Source: Stachybotrys elegans
Lineage: Eukaryota > Ascomycota > Sordariomycetes > Hypocreales > Stachybotryaceae
NCBI GenBank assembly: GCA_020746835.1
Contig: JAGPNK010000013.1
Span: 558,001-622,000 of the forward strand
Direction: 5' to 3'
Length of the DNA: 64,000 bases
In this document: piece by piece, positions 56,832 through 64,000 of the stretch
Layout: every line of letters starts with the position of its first letter
How positions within the stretch are numbered: position 1 is the first letter of the stretch
Notes under the pieces: generated by a model
The model's database searches: none
Told to the model about the DNA's origin: nothing
Seen by the model: only the letters and a program-made list of their open reading frames with translations
Program-made: the position numbers and the translations under genes

Positions 56832-58216
56832 ATGACGGTGAATATCGAAAGCCAGGTCATCGTGTACGTCACGCTGGGCGTAGCGACGGTGACACAGATT
56901 CTACGAATTGTCTCTCGGTATATCAGGCGATTGACGCTGGGGTGGGACGACTTCTTTTCGATTCTTGCATTCGTTCGTTGCCACGAGCCCGTTTTCGTCT
57001 TCCCGAACCATCCGGCTGACGCGACAGCAGCTTTTCTCGACTTGTTTTTCAGTTATCACATTAATATGTTGGTTTTTTTTCCGCCTTGGATATGCAAGTG
57101 GACAACTGCTCATATGACTAGGGACATACGATGGAGGACTGGGACGACCAAACGCCGAGATGGCGCCCCGAACCGTTGACGAAATAAACGAGCAAGCCAC
57201 CTTTCTTTTGTTCATGATTGAGATAGCATACGCATTCGCACTTGCGCTGGCAAAGCTCTCGATACTCGCATTTTACTGGCGACTATTCAGCACATCACGC
57301 ATCCGAATCCCCATTCAGGCAATGGCGGTAGCCTCGGTCATCTGGCTGATAATACGGTACGCTTCTCCCATTCCGATGCTAGAACGCTTCTGACGTGGCA
57401 AAGAACTATCATGGCGATATTCCACTGCGTCCCAGTTGAGGCATTCTGGATCAAGTCGATTGAAGGGGCGACTTGCAATATCGACGACTCACAATTCTTC
57501 TTCGGCACAACTCTTACTCATTTGATCATCGACGTCATAATCTTGGCCTTGCCCGTCATTGAGATTAGGAACCTGCAGCTCCGCACCAGCCAGAAGATTG
57601 GCGTGATTGGTCTATTCATGTTTGGAATATGGTATGTATTGACTGTCAGAGTGCTGGTGGGTGATGCTGATGCATTTCTGCAGGGTTTGCGTGGCTTCTG
57701 TCATTGTGATAGTTGCATCTGCGAAGTACGATACATCATCACCAGAGATGAATGTCGAGATTCTGCAAATCATCATTTGGGCAAATGTCGAAGTCAACTT
57801 TGCAATCGTCTCAGGTAGGTAAGCCTTGACCCAGTAACACGCCCGTTCTAACCCACTTCATAGCATGTCTGCCCATGGTCCGACCTGTTTTCCTATACTT
57901 CCTGGGAGGAGAGCGCTTCAACTCGGACAGCCACAGCGAACCTCTTGTTGCCATGTCTCACAAGGGCATCAAGCTGGGGGATACTAAACATAAACGAACT
58001 ATGCAAGACAACGATTCCACAGACCGACTGGCGGATGAGGAAAATACCCTGAGGCCAGGGAGCATAACCATTGCCGACTTGGTTGGCGGAGCGCCCATGG
58101 TGAGGACGGAGATATGCGGCAGGGCTTTCCCGGCTTTGCCATCGCCGCGGCTTGGAGATGTTAGAGGAGGAATTGTGGTGAGAAGCGATACACGTGTGAC
58201 GGTTGAGCACGCGTAG
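56832..58216 (+). CDS. SAT4/PTH11-type rhodopsin-domain membrane protein; N-terminal part possibly broken
   Basis: The fungal seven-helix rhodopsin (SAT4) domain is spread over several exons. The first runs from 56832 (MTVNIESQVIVYVTL ... RLTLGWDDFFSILAF) to about 56972. Later exons are about 57122-57356, 57404-57631, 57684-57814 and 57864-58216, with good GT-AG joins from 57356 on. Motifs: LGWDD after TM1, GLGRPNAEM, EIAYAFALALAKLSILAFYWRLF, FHCVPVEAFW, CNIDD and IVSACLPMVRPVFLYF, then a cytoplasmic Ser/Asp-rich tail. Between the first exon and GLGRPN the frame that continues into the main domain carries TGA at 57115-57117. No intron of normal size removes it cleanly, so either the exon structure here is unusual or the gene has a nonsense mutation. 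Members include PTH11-like candidate receptors; ligand unknown. Confidence 0.72.
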
Positions 58217-58395
58217 AGCATGATATCCCTAAACGTGTTGATGTTTAGACAAGTTAGACATCAATTATTAGATTGATACCTAGTCACACCACCACGTTGC
58301 TCAAACGTTACACGTCTGGGCACGTTTCCTGATGTTTCTGGCATGGGCGCCATGACTACGCCACTGATGAAACGTACTCAACCCTTCCGTCGGCT

Positions 58396-59630
58396 TCACC
58401 AATCCAGCAGCACGGGAAGTCCCTGCTCAGCCAGCGTCTCATTCAACGCCTCGGTAGTGACGTCCCAGAAGCCGCGAACTTGATTCTCATCCCTCGAGAT
58501 GGGGTGCGCTAGCACCAGCTTGCCGTTGGGTTCTAGATACTGGCCCTTGACTTCCTCTGCCCGAGCCCGGATGCTGGGATCCGCCGCGACCATGAGTGTA
58601 TGATGAGCACCCTTGTCCGAGGACCAGAACGATCTTGTCAAGAAAGGATGGATCCAGCTGACCCAGAGCTCCATCATGAATTCCGTGCCCACGAGACCGG
58701 GGTGCAGAGAGATGGACAAGATGGACGATCCTTGCTCGTCCAGGCGGCGCTGCAGCTCCTTGGCAAACATGACGTTGGCGAGCTTCGACATGGCGTACAA
58801 GAACATGTGCTTGGTCGTCATGATGAGCTGCAGAAGGCGGTGCTGCCACGGGGTATATGGGTATTTGCCGGTCAAGATCTCGGGAGAGGTGTAGTCCAGC
58901 GGGAACTTGGCTGGCAGGATTTCATAGTTGACGTTGGAGGCTACGCTGATGATGCGGACATCAGCCTTGGGATCCTCTGCGGCGTTCTTTAAGAGCGGCA
59001 TCAACCAGTTGGTGAGGGCGAAATGGCCGACGTGCCTACAGGGGGTCAGCCAGCCAAACATGCGCCAGAGAGTCATGAGCCTACGCCGTTGCCATGGCTC
59101 TCTCCCATCCGTTCTTGGTCAGCTCATAGCTAAAAGGCACTATTGCGGCATTGTTGACTAAGAAGAAGACGTCAGCATCTCCTCAACCAGAGACAATTTT
59201 TTGAACAAGGCAAGGGGTCGCTGAGCTCGGCATCTCGGCGAGCGCGGTAGGTTTGCTGACCTAGAATGTGCAACTTATCCTCATTGGCCTTCACATCATC
59301 AACGAGCTTGGCGATGCTCGCAAGGTCGGTGAGGTCAAAGACGAGAGGGATAAATTGCGCCGATGATATGCTCACGTTCTCGGCCAGCACAGTCTCTCGA
59401 ACGCTGGTGGCCTCGGCGGCCGTCATGGCCGTGAAGTAGACCCTTGCGCCGCGGAGGGCGAGATGCCTGGCGGTATCAAGACCGATTCCGGCACTATACA
59501 CAACTGCATGTCAGTTGATTGCGCCAAGATATAACAGGAGAGTGCATGTCGCCGTGTACCTCCCGCCAGTGACGAGGGCGACGCTGCCGCTCAGGTCAGG
59601 GAGACTCTCGGGGCTCCATTCTTTAGCCAT
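58396..59630 (-). CDS. Short-chain dehydrogenase/reductase, 338 aa
   Basis: Four exons: 59560-59630, 59261-59493, 59085-59157 and 58396-59035; exon total is exactly 339 codons. Joining exons 1 and 2 creates the cofactor motif TGGSAGIG. The rest follows the SDR plan: VFDLTDLASI (adenine-binding Asp), VNNAAIVPF (NNAG variant), HVGHFALTNWLMPLL, IISVAS (catalytic Ser) and YAMSKLANV (YxxxK). SLHPGLVGTEF is the PG motif. It most resembles the retinol dehydrogenase/WWOX-like classical SDRs that use NADP(H) on lipophilic alcohols or ketones. The residue before HVGHF is Ala where Asn is usual (NHxGHF), a possible change in the proton relay. Convergent with the membrane protein gene at 180 bp. Substrate unknown. 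Confidence 0.87.
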
Positions 59631-59991
59631 GATGTGATGGTTTGTCGTCGACTTTGGAAGTGAAAGAGACGAGGATGGGCAAGAATCGAGGTGACTGATA
59701 AAGGATCGGGGGTTTCCTGATAGTGTCAGCGGGCTTCGGTCCATTTGGCATTCCCGATATGCGATGCTTGTCGGCTCCTATAAGTGGGCTTTTGCAGGTT
59801 AATTACTTGCCTGCCAAGCGCCACACATCCTATTCACACTCGTTTAAAATATTGACTGCCTATTCAGGAATGATTCAGCGCGATCGATGGCCAGATTAGG
59901 GTACCAATAAATCGCAGTGCAATCAGACGCAGTTCCATGCAGGAGAGTGGCGACTGTCTTGGGACTCATGCATATTTCTAGCGAAATCCGT

Positions 59992-61600
59992 TCACACGGC
60001 CTTGTCCTCGTTGTCATACACGTGCAGCTGCTGATCCCTGGCCTCGTGCATCTTGTGAGCCACTTGCTTCTTGACGTCGCCTCCCTCGAATAGGTACTCC
60101 AGCTCCTCCAAGGTAGGGCCCGCCGTCTCGACAAAGAAGAAGTAGACGACGAGGAAGATGACGGTGACCCAGACGCAGTAGTAGATGTAGAACCGCCAGC
60201 CAATGTTTTGCAGGCCGATGGGGTTGACGTAGCCGCCGAAGATGGACGCCACCTGGATTGTCAGAAGCACAAATGCCCACGTCTTGGCTCGCATCTGGTA
60301 CGTGACGATTTCCAGGGGATACGTGACGACGAGGTTGGTCCAGCCAATGGTATAGAAGGCCTGGAAGATGAAGATGCAGGCCAGGACGATGCGGCCACCA
60401 GCCAGTGAGCCTTGCTCGAGATATTGCTGTGCCGCGATGGTCCACGCGATAAACGTCACCACGACGCCGCCCGACCCGACGAGAAAAAAGGTCCTGCGCT
60501 TGAACCTGTCAATCAGCAGCGTCACCGTAATGGCCACAATGTACTGCCATAGCGTCACCATGCCATTGACGAGCGTAATGTCGGTCTCATCGTTAACGCC
60601 TGTGTCTTGAAGAATTTGCGTCAGGTAATTAGACACGAGCAGGTTTCCGGAACTCTGACTGAACAAGGCGGTAGCAAAGCAGAGGAAAATGCGTTTGAGG
60701 TTTGGCACGGAAGAGAAGAAGGCCTTCCAGGTGATGTTCTGCTCCGCCTCCTTGGCAATGACCTGTTGGATCTCGGCAAACTCAAACTCAACGAGTTCCG
60801 AGTTCTCGTCGCACTCGCCGTGGTACTTGACGAGGATGGCCCTGGCCTTGTCCGCTTTCCCTTTCGCTACAAGCCAGCGGGGCGACTCGGGGCAGAAGAA
60901 GATGAGGCCGAGCTGGTAGGCCGATGGAGCGATTTGGATGAGGGTAGGGAGTCGCCATGACCACTCACCCTCGATTCGGAAGCACCCATACGTCGCCCAA
61001 GCGCCGATGACGTAGCCAAGGACGATGGATGTGTTGTAAAAGGTGGTGATCTGGACTCGCTCCTTGGGATGGCTGAGCTCGGTGACGAGGACGGGGGCGC
61101 CCATCTGGATGAGCGATGACCCTGTGCCCAAGATGATCTTGCCACCGATATACATGTTGAGAGTCGTCGCAAAGAACTCAATCAGGACGCCAATAATGAT
61201 GATGACGGAACCGATGGCCGTCGGGACGCGGCGACCCATCTGGTCACCGATCCAACCAAGGAACAGGAACGGCACGACGCCACCGATGGCATTGGACGCG
61301 CCGAAGAAGCCCAAGGTTGAGCCAGTCGGATATCCAAACTGTTCTTGCCACGTAGGCAAGACTTGCATGCCATTGGTCATGGACTAGCACATGGCGCGTG
61401 AGTGAGTGTTGGTCAGTGGACAGAGGAGCTGGCTGCACAAGACGTACCCCATCAATGCCGAGCGCGGCGCTGGCGAGCAGCGAGGACGTCAGCAGAAAGT
61501 ACAGCAAGATGCCATTCTTGCGTCGCCAAAACGGAGGAATAGCATCGAGGTCGATGGGGGAGGAGATTTCGTCGACGGTATGAGCAGCGGAGGGAGCCAT
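59992..61600 (-). CDS. MFS sugar transporter (lactose/cellobiose permease-like), 514 aa
   Basis: Two exons, 61448-61600 and 59992-61383, separated by a 64-nt intron (GTACGT donor, TAG acceptor); total exactly 515 codons. The N-terminus is cytoplasmic (residues 1-28) and about twelve hydrophobic spans follow. Sugar-porter signatures: GIDGSMTNGMQVLPTW in TM1, GWIGDQMGRR (GxxxDRxGRR loop), FCPESPRWLVAKGK, SNYLTQIL after TM7, LIDRFKRRTFF, and VETAGPTLEELEYLFEGG at the end, a variant of PETKGxxLEE. The pattern fits fungal permeases of the LAC12/cellodextrin group at the plasma membrane. It is divergent from the GH1 beta-glucosidase across 671 bp, so uptake of an intact disaccharide followed by cytosolic hydrolysis is the likely role. 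The exact substrate cannot be read from sequence. Confidence 0.9.
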
Positions 61601-61816
61601 GGTATCGCGGCCCCCAACATTGGCATGCACAGAGACAGGCCTCACGCTCTCAGAATTAGACCGACGCGGGATGTTAACTATATAAAAACGTCGGTGGCGT
61701 TCAACTGCCGCATGTCTAGACCGGGATGCCGAGACCAGAACCCTTCCCCGTGGGGAAGCTGGTGTGCCTTTGGATCCCAAACCCACGCCATGGTGCTCAG
61801 CTCAGGCATATCGGGC

Positions 61817-61831
61817 CATCGGGGAAATAGG
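61817..61831 (+). promoter_or_regulatory. 15-bp promoter motif, copy 1 (catcggggaaatagg)
   Basis: Identical to 61905-61919; starts spaced 88 bp, close to eight helical turns. Contains CGG and AGG half-sites separated by six bases, the form expected for a Zn2Cys6 binding site, though not the N8 spacing described for AmyR. Confidence 0.55.
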
Positions 61832-61904
61832 CAGAGGATGAGCGTTTGTGTGGACGTAATGTAGAGAGGTGGTAGTGGTGCGGAACTGCCCGCATAGAGG
61901 AGCC

Positions 61905-61919
61905 CATCGGGGAAATAGG
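61905..61919 (+). promoter_or_regulatory. 15-bp promoter motif, copy 2 (catcggggaaatagg)
   Basis: Second exact copy, followed directly by a further aaatagg so the 3' half is doubled. Confidence 0.55.
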
Positions 61920-62164
61920 AAATAGGGCCAAGAAGAGCAGCTGAAGACAGGGCTCAGTGATCGACAGGCGCAACCCTGCAGCGCTACAGAAGGCGCCTGG
62001 GGCACGTCAGAGTGCGGTCGGCCAAGCGGTGGGCTGGAGGAGCATCGTGGGCTTGAAGCGAGTATAAAGATTGCGCGGATGCAAAAGGTCCTGGTGGGCC
62101 GGTGGGATTGCAAGTCTGCCTCGCCATTGCCTCGTCGTTCTGCAGAGAAGCATCTGCATCTGAG

Positions 62165-62210
62165 GCTGTCCTGAAGCTCAAGCTCAAGCTCAAGCCCAAG
62201 TCCAAGCAAG
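62165..62210 (+). repeat. AAGCTC-type hexamer repeat in the GH1 leader
   Basis: Three good copies of ctcaag/aagctc followed by decayed copies (aagccc, aagtcc, aagcaa), about 60-105 bp before the GH1 ATG. Confidence 0.75.
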
Positions 62211-62271
62211 CCCAGGCGGAAGAGACGAGGGAACCCACCACCCATCACCACCGCCACGACGTGCTGCAACC

Positions 62272-63870
<1,599 letters not shown>

Positions 63871-63983
63871 GGCCTATGCTTGGGACAAGGCAACTTCTCA
63901 ACGACGTTGCTGGGACTAACGATGGTATGAACTGATGTTTCCACGAATTCAACGCTCAATTGGTGCACGTATAAAGTATGACA

Positions 63984-63989
63984 AATAAA
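63984..63989 (+). terminator. AATAAA polyadenylation signal-like hexamer
   Basis: Lies 114 bp after the GH1 stop codon in AT-rich sequence. Fungal poly(A) signals are loose, so this is only a plausible element. Confidence 0.35.
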
Positions 63990-64000
63990 TGCAACAATAG

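Larger units (their letters stand above)
61601..62271. promoter_or_regulatory. Divergent promoter between MFS transporter and GH1 genes
   Basis: 671 bp between head-to-head ATGs. Contains an exact 15-bp motif twice in the same orientation, several CGG triplets suited to zinc-cluster regulators, a tataaaaac near 61680-61688 for the leftward gene and a tataaag at 62063-62069 for the rightward one. Confidence 0.65.

Overview
The window comes from a filamentous ascomycete, most likely a Sordariomycete such as a member of the Hypocreales. The signs are many short introns of about 49-59 nt with GTRNGT donors and CTRAY branch sites, Zn2Cys6 and GCR1-type regulators, a SesB-NACHT-WD40 STAND protein, and two blocks of DNA whose near absence of CpG, CpA and TpG is what repeat-induced point mutation (RIP) leaves. 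This is inferred from sequence features; no database was searched.

Layout. 1-27 kb is ordinary gene space: the C-terminally truncated end of an AmyR/COL-26/BglR-like regulator, a hypothetical protein, an OCRL-like inositol polyphosphate 5-phosphatase divergent from DCP1, a CYP505-like P450 with no reductase domain, a GCR1_C regulator, a conserved disordered protein, a secreted Ser/Thr/His-rich protein and a secreted choice-of-anchor B-type protein. Two very long gene-free stretches (about 3.6 and 3.9 kb) lie upstream of the AmyR-like gene and of the disordered protein gene.

27.9-36.8 kb is one degraded mobile element of about 8.9 kb. Imperfect inverted termini at 27,895 and 36,773 are flanked by a 6-bp direct repeat (aacaag). 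Its interior is AT-saturated except for a 1.38-kb GC-normal island bounded by a 14-bp direct repeat, best read as a younger nested insertion. Fragments of two further dispersed repeats follow at 36.8-37.3 and 44.5 kb.

37-58 kb is an accessory-looking segment with several lesions. It holds a Myb/SANT-repeat gene broken at two homopolymer runs, a 17-exon argininosuccinate synthase gene with a single 2-nt deletion in the GKGN(D) motif, and a SAT4/PTH11-like membrane protein gene with an in-frame TGA. The same segment has an apparently intact group: fructosamine kinase, a Rib2-type deaminase, a 1,607-aa SesB-NACHT-WD40 STAND protein sharing a divergent promoter with that deaminase, and a second, unrelated zinc deaminase downstream. 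This STAND/deaminase arrangement is the best candidate for an unusual system.

58-64 kb returns to metabolic genes: an SDR oxidoreductase, and an MFS sugar transporter divergent from an intracellular GH1 beta-glucosidase. Their shared promoter has an exact 15-bp motif repeated 88 bp apart. Transporter plus GH1 is a plausible disaccharide uptake and hydrolysis module; the AmyR/BglR-like regulator at the other end of the window is the kind of factor that controls such genes, but a direct link is only an inference.
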